DNA of 64,000 bases from Butyrivibrio sp. AE2015. Its GTDB lineage: Bacteria > Bacillota > Clostridia > Lachnospirales > Lachnospiraceae. The stretch covers positions 1-64,000 of the forward strand of contig NZ_ATVR01000013.1 of NCBI RefSeq assembly GCF_000420825.1, given 5' to 3'. Shown in pieces: positions 1 to 8,046 of this stretch. The position numbers and the translations under genes are program-made. Under the pieces are notes generated by a model. It was not told the DNA's origin and did no database searches. It saw nothing but the letters and a program-made list of their open reading frames with translations. Position 1 is the first letter of the stretch; every line of letters starts with the position of its first letter.

Positions 1-128
1 CTCAGGTTCAGTCAATGGTGGCGTACGCAGCTACAACCTATACTTTTCTAAGAAGTTAAATGGATGGTTGAGTGACTTGCTTTTAATAAGTCATTAGAAC
101 CGGCCCTGTGTCTTCCAGTTCGTCTGCT

Positions 129-397
129 GTTCTTGCAAAAATACTAGTCTTTATATGTATAGTAAACCATAAATCCGAAAGTGCCCATACCTTTGGATAG
201 AGCGATTTAGTATGAGCAATAGAGACAGTTAAGATAAAATAAAAGCCCTGTTTTCTGTTCTGAATAAGCATGAAAGAAAACAGGGCGCATTATTTTATAT
301 TTACTGTGTCTTTGCGAATACTCCGAGATCCATCCAAAGGTATGGGCACTTTCGGATTTAATGCCACTCGCAAGAAAGTATATTATTTTGCAAGAAC
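129..397. repeat. Large imperfect palindrome downstream of htpG
   Basis: A 29-bp exact inverted repeat (170-198 against 332-360) flanks a 12-bp exact inverted repeat (245-256 against 275-286). The sequence between the two pairs is also clearly, though imperfectly, complementary. A further 12-bp exact pair lies outside (129-140 against 386-397), and its right half covers the last codons of htpG. The result is a roughly 270-bp quasi-palindrome, so translations of the two strands look alike, which explains the spurious short ORFs on both strands here. It could be a MITE-like element or an inverted duplication around a terminator. No target-site duplication is obvious. The stretch 1-128 left of it holds nothing I recognise. 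Confidence 0.8.
236..286 (-). terminator. Intrinsic terminator of htpG
   Basis: Read on the minus strand, the 12-bp perfect stem (275-286 with 245-256, starting GCCCTG) closes an 18-nt loop and is followed at once by TTTTATTTTATC. This lies about 97 nt after the htpG stop codon, inside the larger palindrome. On the plus strand the tail is less U-rich. Confidence 0.75.
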
Positions 398-2464
398 CAT
401 CATGATCTCATTGCTGCGGGCGATGAACTTGGTCATTGCTTCGCCTTCAAGAGGTGCATTCTGGATACGTGCAAGGTCATAAAGCTGCTCACAGATCATG
501 TTTGTGTTCTCACCATCTTCGTGTTCCATTACATACTGAACAAGAGGATGATTTGCGTTGAGGATAAGTGTCTGGCCTTCGTTACCAAAGTCACCCATGC
601 TCATTCCATTCATGGCATACATCTTCATCATCTCTGCCATACGTCTTGATTCTTCTGATACTGTAAGCATAGAAGACATCTTCTTATCTTTAAGCTTTTC
701 AAGCTTGATTGTGAGCTTATCATTCTTAAGAGCCTTTTTGATCTTCTCTGAAAGCTCTTTTTCTTTCTCTTCAAGTTCAGCTGCTGCCTTCTTGGAAGTC
801 TTGGACTTAAATGTATCTGTAAGGTCTGCATCGATTCTTGCAAACTTGATACCTTCATTCTTAGCCTCAAGCTGCTGCATGAAAGGAACATCAATGTTGT
901 GGTTCATGATGAAAGCTTCCATCTTCTGAGCCTTGAACATCTTGATGTACTGACTCTGCTGCTGTTCATCAGTTACATAGTAGATTGTACGAGGTTCTTT
1001 TGACTCTTCTTCCTTCTTTTCCTCAGTAGCAGAGTCTTTTGCCTCATCAACTACCTCTGCCTCAACCTTATTGCCGTTCTCATCGACAGCATCTTCCTTG
1101 GCTGCTGCCTCTTCAGCCTCTTTGTTGATCTGAAGTGCTTCAGGTGTTGTGAGATACTTGCCATCAAGGTTCTTAAAGAGGATGTAATCTGTCATCTTCT
1201 CGCAGAACTTGTCATCACGAAGGCATCCATATTTGATGAATGGGCTGATGTCATCCCAGTACTTGTCATAATTCTCTTTATCAGTCTTGCAAAGACCTGC
1301 AAGCTTCTCTGCAACCTTCTTTGAAATGTACTCAGAAATCTTCTTAACAAATCCATCATTCTGAAGAGCACTTCTTGAAACGTTAAGAGGAAGGTCAGGA
1401 CAGTCAATAACACCCTTAAGGAGCATTAAGTACTCAGGAATAACTTCCTTGATGTTATCAGCAATGAATACCTGGTTGTTGTAGAGCTTTATTGTTCCCT
1501 CTATTGACTCAAACTCCATATTGATCTTAGGGAAGTATAGGATACCCTTTAAGTTAAATGGATAATCCATGTTAAGGTGGATCCAGAATAAAGGCTCCTT
1601 ATAATCGCGGAATACCTTTCTATAGAATTCCTTGTACTCCTCATCTGTACAATCCTTAGGTGTCTTAGCCCAAAGAGGATGTGTATCATTAAGAAGCTGT
1701 GGTCTTCTCTTTATCTTATACTCAAGTTCAGGCTCTTTATCTTCGCCCTCTTTTTTCTCAGGATGAACTTCTTCGATAACTGTATCTGAGTCAAGCTTCT
1801 CTGAAGCCTTGATTGTCTCAGTTCCCTCTTCATTTTCCTTTGAAAGATAAATCTCATAAGGCATGAATGAGCAGTATTTCTCGATTACTTCTCTGGCCTT
1901 GTACTCATTGCAGAACTCAAGACAGTCCTCAGAAAGGTGAAGAGTGATTGTTGTTCCCACTTCTTTTTTGTCACCATCTGACATCTCAAAATCTGAACCG
2001 CCATCACATGTCCAGTGAACGGAAGCTGCATCAGACTTATAAGAAAGTGTATCGATATCTACAGAATCAGATACCATGAATGTTGAATAGAAACCAAGTC
2101 CGAAGTGACCGATGATCTGGTCTGCGTTAGCCTTATCCTTGTACTTGTTAAGGAAGTCAGTAGCACCTGAAAAAGCTACCTGGTTGATGTATTCCTCAAC
2201 CTCTTCAGCAGTCATACCAATACCATTATCAGTGATCTTGATAGTCTTTTCCTTATCGTTAAGTACAACATCTACACGAGGCTTAAATCCATCAGGAAGT
2301 GTGTACTCTCCCATCATATCCATCTTGCGGATCTTAGTGATCGCATCACACGCATTTGAAATTACTTCTCTGTAAAAAATATCATGATCCGAATAAAGCC
2401 ATTTCTTGATTATCGGAAACATGTTTTCGCTGTTGATTGAAAGATTACCTTTTTTTGAAGCCAT
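383..2464 (-). CDS. htpG: Molecular chaperone HtpG (Hsp90 family)
   Basis: ATP-dependent cytosolic chaperone of the Hsp90 family, 693 aa. The N-terminal GHKL ATPase motifs are visible: REVISNACDA with the catalytic Glu and the Asn, DNGIGMT, and GHFGLGF. The middle domain follows, with the conserved NVSRSALQND segment that holds the catalytic-loop Arg. Two highly charged stretches stand out, at about residues 220-250 (between N and middle domains) and 449-492 (acidic). Together they make the protein longer than the roughly 625 aa of E. coli HtpG. The ATG at 2464 was chosen because AAGGAG lies 8 nt upstream; an in-frame GTG at 2473 overlaps that site. The gene stands alone, with its own promoter, a CIRCE operator and a terminator, so heat-shock control by HrcA is likely. 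Confidence 0.97.
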   Translation of the reverse strand: MASKKGNLSINSENMFPIIKKWLYSDHDIFYREVISNACDAITKIRKMDMMGEYTLPDGFKPRVDVVLNDKEKTIKITDNGIGMTAEEVEEYINQVAFSGATDFLNKYKDKANADQIIGHFGLGFYSTFMVSDSVDIDTLSYKSDAASVHWTCDGGSDFEMSDGDKKEVGTTITLHLSEDCLEFCNEYKAREVIEKYCSFMPYEIYLSKENEEGTETIKASEKLDSDTVIEEVHPEKKEGEDKEPELEYKIKRRPQLLNDTHPLWAKTPKDCTDEEYKEFYRKVFRDYKEPLFWIHLNMDYPFNLKGILYFPKINMEFESIEGTIKLYNNQVFIADNIKEVIPEYLMLLKGVIDCPDLPLNVSRSALQNDGFVKKISEYISKKVAEKLAGLCKTDKENYDKYWDDISPFIKYGCLRDDKFCEKMTDYILFKNLDGKYLTTPEALQINKEAEEAAAKEDAVDENGNKVEAEVVDEAKDSATEEKKEEESKEPRTIYYVTDEQQQSQYIKMFKAQKMEAFIMNHNIDVPFMQQLEAKNEGIKFARIDADLTDTFKSKTSKKAAAELEEKEKELSEKIKKALKNDKLTIKLEKLKDKKMSSMLTVSEESRRMAEMMKMYAMNGMSMGDFGNEGQTLILNANHPLVQYVMEHEDGENTNMICEQLYDLARIQNAPLEGEAMTKFIARSNEIMMVLAK

Positions 2465-2516
2465 AATTCTCACTCCTTTTATATATTTTTAGCAGGTAAA
2501 AATCCCACCAAAAACT

Positions 2517-2545
2517 AGTTTAAGTCCGCCCAATACAAAAGTCAA
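2517..2545 (-). promoter_or_regulatory. Predicted sigma-A promoter of htpG
   Basis: On the minus strand TTGACT (2540-2545) and TAAACT (2517-2522) are separated by 17 bp, a good fit to the vegetative consensus. The -10 ends about 52 nt before the htpG start codon. The CIRCE element lies just upstream of the -35. Assigned by eye, not mapped. Confidence 0.6.
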
Positions 2546-2552
2546 TAAAAAA

Positions 2553-2579
2553 TTAGCACTCATCTAATCAGAGTGCTAA
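2553..2579. promoter_or_regulatory. CIRCE element (HrcA operator)
   Basis: An exact match to the CIRCE consensus TTAGCACTC-N9-GAGTGCTAA: the arms are 2553-2561 and 2571-2579 with a 9-nt spacer. It lies between the acyl-CoA synthetase stop (2584) and the htpG promoter. HrcA binds CIRCE in class I heat-shock operons such as groES and dnaK. On the minus strand the dyad is followed by a run of Ts, so it may also act as a weak terminator for the lipid operon upstream. Confidence 0.95.
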
Positions 2580-2583
2580 TAAT

Positions 2584-4224
2584 CTATTTATTATAATCTC
2601 TTTTTCGTATCACTGACCTTAATATCTTTCCGTTGGCATTATGTGGAAGGCTCTCTTCAAACTTTATAAGTCGTGGGTATTTGTAGATTGCGGTATTCTT
2701 CTTTACGAAGTCCTGAAGCTCCACGGCAAGCCCGTTGTCCGGTTCATAGCCTTTATTAAGAACAATGCTGGCCTTTACAAGTGCCCCTCTTGTTTTGGAA
2801 GGATACCCTGTGACTGCGCACTCAAATACTGCCGGATGATGCATCAGTATATCCTCTACTTCTGAAGGGCCTATCCTGTAGCCGCTTGATTTTATTACAT
2901 CATCATTTCTTCCCACAAAGAAAAAGTGCCCTTCCTTGTCCCTAATAGCCATATCTTTGGTGTGATAGATTCCGCCGTCCCATACCTCTTTGTATTCATC
3001 CTCTGCGCATAGGTACCCTACAAACACACCAGCAGGCCGTTTTCCATCCTTCGGAACTATTACGATCTCACCCTCTGTGCCGTCAGGGACAGGATTGTTG
3101 TTTTCATCCACAAGCTCAATACGATAAAGAGGTGATGCAAGCCCTATGCTGCCTGGAACCTGCTGCCCATCAACGGTAGTACAGGTCTGAAGCACAGTCT
3201 CTGTCTGCCCAAATCCCTCTCTAACTGTAAGTCCCGTCATATCCGTAAACTTCTTTGATACCTCCTTGGGCATGGATTCACCTGCAGTTGTGACATAATG
3301 CAGATTCTCAAGATTATACTTTTTTAAATCCTCCAGGACCAGGTATTTATAAATGGTAGGCGGTGCACAAAACGTGTTAACCTTCTCTTCTACCAGAAGC
3401 CTTAGCATATCCCCTGCATAGAACTGCTCATAGTCATAGACCATAATGGCCGCTCCCATGAACCACTGCCCGTAGAGTTTCCCCCAGGCAGTTTTGGCCC
3501 AGCCAGAGTCCGCCACAGTAAGATGAAGTCCATTTTCTCTGACACCATGCCAGTTTTTAGCAGTAAAAATATGGGCCAGCGGATAAGAAAAGTCATGAAT
3601 AACAGCCTTTGGCGCCCCATTTGTTCCGGAAGTAAAATAGTAAAGCATAGGATCAGTAACTTTCGTTGTCACCCTGTCAAAAGAGCTTTCTCCACTTTCA
3701 AGCATCTGATCAAAGCTCTTTTTATCCTTATAAACATCCCCTACAACGATCTGACATGTCAAAAGACCTGATATTGCACTTTCCACCTTGCTGCAGATAT
3801 CATCAGCATTTACACATATTACAGCCTTTGCTTTAGACAAACTTACTCTTTCCCTTATGTCTTTTGCAGAAACCATGTGTGATGTAGGCACAGCAACCGC
3901 CCCAAGCTTGTGAAGAGCCAGAATACTTATCCAGAACTCGTATCGTCTTTTAAGAAGCAGCAAAACGCTGTCACCTCTCCCGATGCCGAGACTTCTCAGC
4001 CCATTTGCAGCCTTATTTGAGAGCACCTGCATATCTCTAAACGAAAACCGCGTTTTCCTGCCATCAGCAGTCTTGTGTAAAAGAGCCAGCTGGTCTGGCA
4101 CTTCTTTGGCAAACCTGTCCATAACATCATAAGCAAAATTAAAATCATCGCCATATGTAAGCTCAATATCAGTGATTTTTCCACTGTCATCTTTTATTTC
4201 TTTATAGTAATCCTCATAGATCAT
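2584..4224 (-). CDS. AMP-forming acyl-CoA synthetase (acetyl/medium-chain type)
   Basis: ANL-superfamily adenylating enzyme, 546 aa, which activates a carboxylic acid to its acyl-CoA using ATP. Visible motifs are the P-loop-like YYFTSGTNGAPKAV, the FGQTET motif, the hinge region GRNDDVIKSSGYRIGP, and the C-terminal NANGKILR with the catalytic Lys. The ATG at 4224 was chosen because AGGGG sits 8 nt upstream; the open frame continues 18 codons further without a better site. It is the last gene of the fatty acid operon, 10 nt after accA. It could recycle or activate exogenous fatty or short-chain acids for lipid synthesis. The exact substrate cannot be read from the sequence. Confidence 0.9.
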   Translation of the reverse strand: MIYEDYYKEIKDDSGKITDIELTYGDDFNFAYDVMDRFAKEVPDQLALLHKTADGRKTRFSFRDMQVLSNKAANGLRSLGIGRGDSVLLLLKRRYEFWISILALHKLGAVAVPTSHMVSAKDIRERVSLSKAKAVICVNADDICSKVESAISGLLTCQIVVGDVYKDKKSFDQMLESGESSFDRVTTKVTDPMLYYFTSGTNGAPKAVIHDFSYPLAHIFTAKNWHGVRENGLHLTVADSGWAKTAWGKLYGQWFMGAAIMVYDYEQFYAGDMLRLLVEEKVNTFCAPPTIYKYLVLEDLKKYNLENLHYVTTAGESMPKEVSKKFTDMTGLTVREGFGQTETVLQTCTTVDGQQVPGSIGLASPLYRIELVDENNNPVPDGTEGEIVIVPKDGKRPAGVFVGYLCAEDEYKEVWDGGIYHTKDMAIRDKEGHFFFVGRNDDVIKSSGYRIGPSEVEDILMHHPAVFECAVTGYPSKTRGALVKASIVLNKGYEPDNGLAVELQDFVKKNTAIYKYPRLIKFEESLPHNANGKILRSVIRKRDYNK

Positions 4225-4234
4225 GGTATTTCCC

Positions 4235-4990
4235 CTAGTAACCCACTTTCCTAAACTTTTCATAGCGCTTATCAACAAGGTCTTCTGCAGGTATTTCCTT
4301 TAAATTCCTCAGCTCCTTTGCAATTTCTTTTAAAAGATCACCTACCCTTTCACTGCTGCACACCTTGTCCACAAGTCCCAGTTCATAGAGCCTCCCAGCT
4401 GTAAGTCCAAGGGCTTTGGCCGCTACATCTGCTTTTTCCGTAGTTTTCCACAATATGTTGGCGCAGCTTTCAGGAGAAACCACACTAAAATAGGCATCCT
4501 CCATTATCCAGATTCTGTCAGCATGGCTAAGAGCAAGTGCTCCGCCGCTTCCGCCTTCTCCTATGACAATTGATAATATGGGGGTTTTAAGATCAGACAT
4601 TTCAAAAAGACTTTGGGCGATTGCCCTTCCCTGGCCCCTTTCCTCCGCATCAATGCCGCAATAGGCACCGGCAGTATCGACAAAACAGACAACGGGCCTT
4701 TTAAACTTCTCTGCCTGCTTCATCAGCCTTAGAGCTTTCCTGTACCCTTCAGGCATCGCGCTGCCGAAGTTATGTTCAATACGCTCTTTGGTATCTTTAC
4801 CCTTTTCAATTCCTACTACTGTGACCGGAATTCCATCAATCCTGCCAATCCCTGCTATTATCGCCCTGTCGTCTCCAAAAAGCCTGTCTCCGTGAAATTC
4901 CACAAAGTCTTTTACCAACGCTTTTATGTAGTCGCTTGCAGTCAGGCGTCCCTCAGATCTGGCACCCTTAACAATCTCGTAATCTTCCAT
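4235..4990 (-). CDS. accA: Acetyl-CoA carboxylase carboxyltransferase subunit alpha
   Basis: Alpha subunit of the carboxyltransferase half of acetyl-CoA carboxylase, 251 aa. With AccD it moves the carboxyl group from carboxybiotin to acetyl-CoA to give malonyl-CoA. The sequence carries the typical EFHGDRLFGDD start of the crotonase-like fold, then CFVDTAGAYCGIDAEERGQ and VIGEGGSGGALAL oxyanion-loop segments. It is shorter than E. coli AccA (319 aa) because the N-terminal helical extension is reduced, which is usual in clostridia. It lies 20 nt after accD and 10 nt before the acyl-CoA synthetase, in the same transcript. Confidence 0.96.
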   Translation of the reverse strand: MEDYEIVKGARSEGRLTASDYIKALVKDFVEFHGDRLFGDDRAIIAGIGRIDGIPVTVVGIEKGKDTKERIEHNFGSAMPEGYRKALRLMKQAEKFKRPVVCFVDTAGAYCGIDAEERGQGRAIAQSLFEMSDLKTPILSIVIGEGGSGGALALSHADRIWIMEDAYFSVVSPESCANILWKTTEKADVAAKALGLTAGRLYELGLVDKVCSSERVGDLLKEIAKELRNLKEIPAEDLVDKRYEKFRKVGY

Positions 4991-5010
4991 TTATTTGTTC
5001 CCTCTATGCC

Positions 5011-5844
5011 TTAAAATCCGTGAAGCTTTAAGATTCTCTCAAGATATTCCTTCTGCTCCTGTCTTGGCACTATTTCGTCAATAAAGCCGCACTCAAGGAC
5101 CCTTTCTGCCTTTTGAAAGCCTTCCGGCAGCTTTTGGTTAAGAGTTTTTTCTATAACCCTCGGCCCTGCAAATCCAACTCTGGCTCCCGGTTCCGCAAGT
5201 GTTATGTCTCCAAGCATGGCAAAAGAGGCATCTACGCCCCCTGTCGTGGGATTAGTCAAAAGAACTATATAAAGATTCCCGGCTTTGTCATGTCTTTTTA
5301 CTGCGGCAGAAACCTTAGACATCTGCATAAGAGAAACCATACCCTCCTGCATTCTTGCTCCTCCGGAAACAGTGACTCCAATAACCGGAAGCCCTCGCCT
5401 CGTAGCATATTCAAAGAGCCTTGTGATCTTTTCACCCACAACTGCTCCCATGGACCCCATCATAAAATTGCCATCCATGGCAAAGATGCAGACCCTGCTG
5501 CCGCCAATAGCCGCCTCTCCACAGATCACAGCCTCTTTTTCACGGCTCTTTTCCTTTGCCGCAATGAGCTTATCCTCATACTCCGGGAATGACAGGATAT
5601 TCTTTGATTCCATATCCCTGTCCATCTCAACAAAGCTTCTTTTATCTGTGAGCATAAGGATCCTTCTGCGGGCTCTCACAGGAAAATAGTGTCCACACTC
5701 AGGGCAGATAAAAAAATTTTTCCTGATCTTTGAAACAGACACCTGCTTTTGACATTTCTTGCAGGTAATTTTCCTGCTCCTTGGCCTGTTATCTGTATTT
5801 TCAAGCTCATTATTAACTTTCAAAAATAAGCTTTTAAGCTCCAT
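5011..5844 (-). CDS. accD: Acetyl-CoA carboxylase carboxyltransferase subunit beta
   Basis: Beta subunit of the carboxyltransferase, 277 aa. The N-terminus has the AccD zinc ribbon (CKKC and CPEC pairs, about residues 24-50). The crotonase-like fold follows, with the GAVVGEKITRLFEYA and VSGGARMQEGM motifs and the glycine-rich TNPTTGGVDASFAMLGD segment. The start lies 3 nt after the accC stop codon. No strong ribosome binding site is seen, so translation is probably coupled to accC. Confidence 0.97.
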   Translation of the reverse strand: MELKSLFLKVNNELENTDNRPRSRKITCKKCQKQVSVSKIRKNFFICPECGHYFPVRARRRILMLTDKRSFVEMDRDMESKNILSFPEYEDKLIAAKEKSREKEAVICGEAAIGGSRVCIFAMDGNFMMGSMGAVVGEKITRLFEYATRRGLPVIGVTVSGGARMQEGMVSLMQMSKVSAAVKRHDKAGNLYIVLLTNPTTGGVDASFAMLGDITLAEPGARVGFAGPRVIEKTLNQKLPEGFQKAERVLECGFIDEIVPRQEQKEYLERILKLHGF

Positions 5845-5847
5845 ATC

Positions 5848-7176
5848 TTATAACACTTTCTGACAGATTCCTGTATCATAGTTCCCAACCACAAACCTGC
5901 CGTTTTCCATGAATTTCATGTGCATATCCCTGTTATTATCAACTCCAAGAAGCACAAATTCTGACAGAGCACTCTTCATCTTTCTGATAGCCCCATCCCT
6001 GGTATCTGAGCAGACAATAAGCTTTCCCAGCATGGAATCGTAAAAGGGGCTTACAGTGCAGCTCTGATAAAGAGCTGAATCAAACCTTACGTCCACTCCT
6101 CCCGGAATATGCAAAAGCTCTACCTTTCCGGTGGAAGGCTTAAAATCCTTTGAGCTTTCTGCGCATATCCTGCACTCGATCGCATGCCTGTTACTTCCTA
6201 TCTCCTCCTGCTTAAAGGGAAGCTCAACTCCTGCTGCCGTTCTTATCTGCCACTCAACAATGTCAATACCGCACACCATCTCTGTCACAGAGTGTTCTAC
6301 CTGGAGCCTTGTGTTCATCTCCATGAAGTAGAACTTATCGTCTTTTACCAGAAATTCCACTGTCCCCACAGTTACATAGCCCACCTTCACAGCAAGCCTT
6401 CTTGCAGCCTCGTACATCTTAATACGCAGCTCCTCTGAAAGAACCGGAGCCGGGCACTCCTCAATAAGTTTCTGATTCTTCCTCTGAACTGAGCAGTCCC
6501 TGTCCCCAAGGATCAGAACTTTCCCATTTTTATCTGCAATTATCTGAACCTCAACATGTTTTACATTTTCAAGATACTTTTCCATGAACACGCCGTCATC
6601 GGCAAAAGAGCTCTGGGCTTCTTTTTTCACCTGCTCAAAAGCAGAAAGAATGTCTTTTTCCTCCCTGACAACTCTTATGCCCTTGCCACCGCCACCGGCT
6701 CTTGCCTTAAGGATAACCGGATATCCTATTTCTTTTGCCCAGTAAAGGACGTCACTACTGTCAGTGAGGATATCGCTCCCCGGAGTCACAGGAACATCTG
6801 CACTCTTTGCAATTTTCCTTGCGATCTCCTTTTGCCCCATATTACGCATAACTTCTTCCCCAGGGCTAATTAAAACAATTTCGCTTTCCCTGCACTTTTT
6901 TGCAAATTCAGGGTTTTCTGATAACATTCCATAACCCGGGTGAATGGCCTCTGCACCGGTTTTTTCTGCCACAGTCAGGATAACGTCCATGTTAAGATAG
7001 CTGTCTTTCACCAGCGCTCCGCCAATGCAGTAGGCTTCATCTGCCATTTCCACATGCAGTGCATCCCGGTCTGCCTTGGAATAAACAGCAACCGTCTCTA
7101 TTCCCATTTCTTTGCAGGCTCTGATGACCCGAACTGCCACCTCGCCCCTGTTGGCAATAAGAATCTTAGAAAACAT
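5848..7176 (-). CDS. accC: Acetyl-CoA carboxylase biotin carboxylase subunit
   Basis: Biotin carboxylase, 442 aa, which carboxylates the biotin on AccB using ATP and bicarbonate. The sequence shows the N-terminal KILIANRGEVAVRVIRA motif, the ATP-grasp glycine loop GGGGKGIRVV, and the MNTRLQVEHSVTE active-site segment. The start at 7176 (MFSKIL) is supported by GGAGG 8 nt upstream; the open frame extends 15 codons further without support. It starts 1 nt after the fabZ stop. Confidence 0.97.
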   Translation of the reverse strand: MFSKILIANRGEVAVRVIRACKEMGIETVAVYSKADRDALHVEMADEAYCIGGALVKDSYLNMDVILTVAEKTGAEAIHPGYGMLSENPEFAKKCRESEIVLISPGEEVMRNMGQKEIARKIAKSADVPVTPGSDILTDSSDVLYWAKEIGYPVILKARAGGGGKGIRVVREEKDILSAFEQVKKEAQSSFADDGVFMEKYLENVKHVEVQIIADKNGKVLILGDRDCSVQRKNQKLIEECPAPVLSEELRIKMYEAARRLAVKVGYVTVGTVEFLVKDDKFYFMEMNTRLQVEHSVTEMVCGIDIVEWQIRTAAGVELPFKQEEIGSNRHAIECRICAESSKDFKPSTGKVELLHIPGGVDVRFDSALYQSCTVSPFYDSMLGKLIVCSDTRDGAIRKMKSALSEFVLLGVDNNRDMHMKFMENGRFVVGNYDTGICQKVL

Positions 7177-7177
7177 G

Positions 7178-7612
7178 TCAGTTACCTCCCTTTTCCTCCA
7201 ATATGGCAAAAGAAAAATCACCGCTCATACACTTTTTTCCATCCACTGTGAGCTCTCCATGGAGCAGATACATAGGATGTGCATCTCTTATAAGCTTTGT
7301 ATCGATCCTTATGGTATCTCCCGGCTTTATCATTCCCCTGAACCGCACCTTATCAAGGCCTGTGTACACAGGAGTTGCATCTTTCCCCTTCATCTTTTCT
7401 TCGAACATGATGCAGGCGGACTGGGCCATCATCTCGCACTGAATAACTCCCGGCACTATTGGATTCCCCGGGAAATGCCCCTGTAAAAAAAACTCATCTC
7501 CCCTTACCTTATAAAATCCTGTTGCCGTGCCATCTTCATTAAGATACGCCTCATCCACAAGCAGCATCGGCTCCCTGTGGGGAAGTATCTTTTTTATTTC
7601 TTCTCTGTTCAT
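7178..7612 (-). CDS. fabZ: 3-hydroxyacyl-ACP dehydratase FabZ
   Basis: Hot-dog fold dehydratase, 144 aa, which removes water from 3-hydroxyacyl-ACP during chain elongation. The catalytic His motif HFPGNPIVPGV is present, with the conserved Glu in the following helix (QCEMMAQ). It lies between accB and accC, as in other clostridial FAS II operons. No fabA or fabM homologue, which would be needed for anaerobic unsaturated fatty acid synthesis, lies in this operon. Confidence 0.97.
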   Translation of the reverse strand: MNREEIKKILPHREPMLLVDEAYLNEDGTATGFYKVRGDEFFLQGHFPGNPIVPGVIQCEMMAQSACIMFEEKMKGKDATPVYTGLDKVRFRGMIKPGDTIRIDTKLIRDAHPMYLLHGELTVDGKKCMSGDFSFAILEEKGGN

Positions 7613-7621
7613 AAAACCACC

Positions 7622-8044
7622 TTACTCTATGACAAACAGGACCTGATCATACTCAACAAGGTCACCTTCATTTGCCAAAACCTTAGCCACAATTCCGTCA
7701 ACCGGAGACTTAACCTCATTGAGCATTTTCATAGCCTCCAAAGTGCACAGAACATCGCCCTTTGAAACCCTGTCTCCCTTTTTAAGTGCCCCTTTATCTC
7801 CAACACTTCCGTTAAAAACGCCGAGGAGAGGGGCCTTAACCTCAAAGCCGCTGACAGCTTTTGCTTCACCTGCTTCAGGTTCATTCTTTACTTCATTTTT
7901 ATTTGCCACAGGCTCTTTTTCCACAATTTCAGATGACTTTAAATCTCTTTTCAACTTTAGAAAAAAATCTTTCTCATGAACCTCAAGCTCTGATAAAGAC
8001 AGCCTTGCAAACATATCCTCATAATCTTTTAAAGAATTAGTCAT
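7622..8044 (-). CDS. accB: Biotin carboxyl carrier protein of acetyl-CoA carboxylase
   Basis: BCCP, 140 aa. The C-terminal biotinyl domain carries the biotin acceptor motif EAMKML (Lys modified). An N-terminal helical part and a charged Ala/Glu/Lys linker at about residues 40-65 come first. The ATG at 8044 lies 2 nt after the fabF stop with GAGG 8 nt upstream; an in-frame GTG at 8050 is less likely. Confidence 0.96.
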   Translation of the reverse strand: MTNSLKDYEDMFARLSLSELEVHEKDFFLKLKRDLKSSEIVEKEPVANKNEVKNEPEAGEAKAVSGFEVKAPLLGVFNGSVGDKGALKKGDRVSKGDVLCTLEAMKMLNEVKSPVDGIVAKVLANEGDLVEYDQVLFVIE

Positions 8045-8046
8045 AC

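Noticed and set aside
83..482. Two short ORFs on opposite strands (83-271 minus, 270-482 plus) with similar translations
   Set aside because: They are mirror readings of the same palindrome, and the right one runs into the htpG stop. No ribosome binding sites.
558..929. Plus-strand ORF opposite htpG (and similar long shadows opposite addA, accC and others)
   Set aside because: Antisense frames of well-identified conserved genes, with serine/leucine-rich composition typical of shadows and no ribosome binding site.
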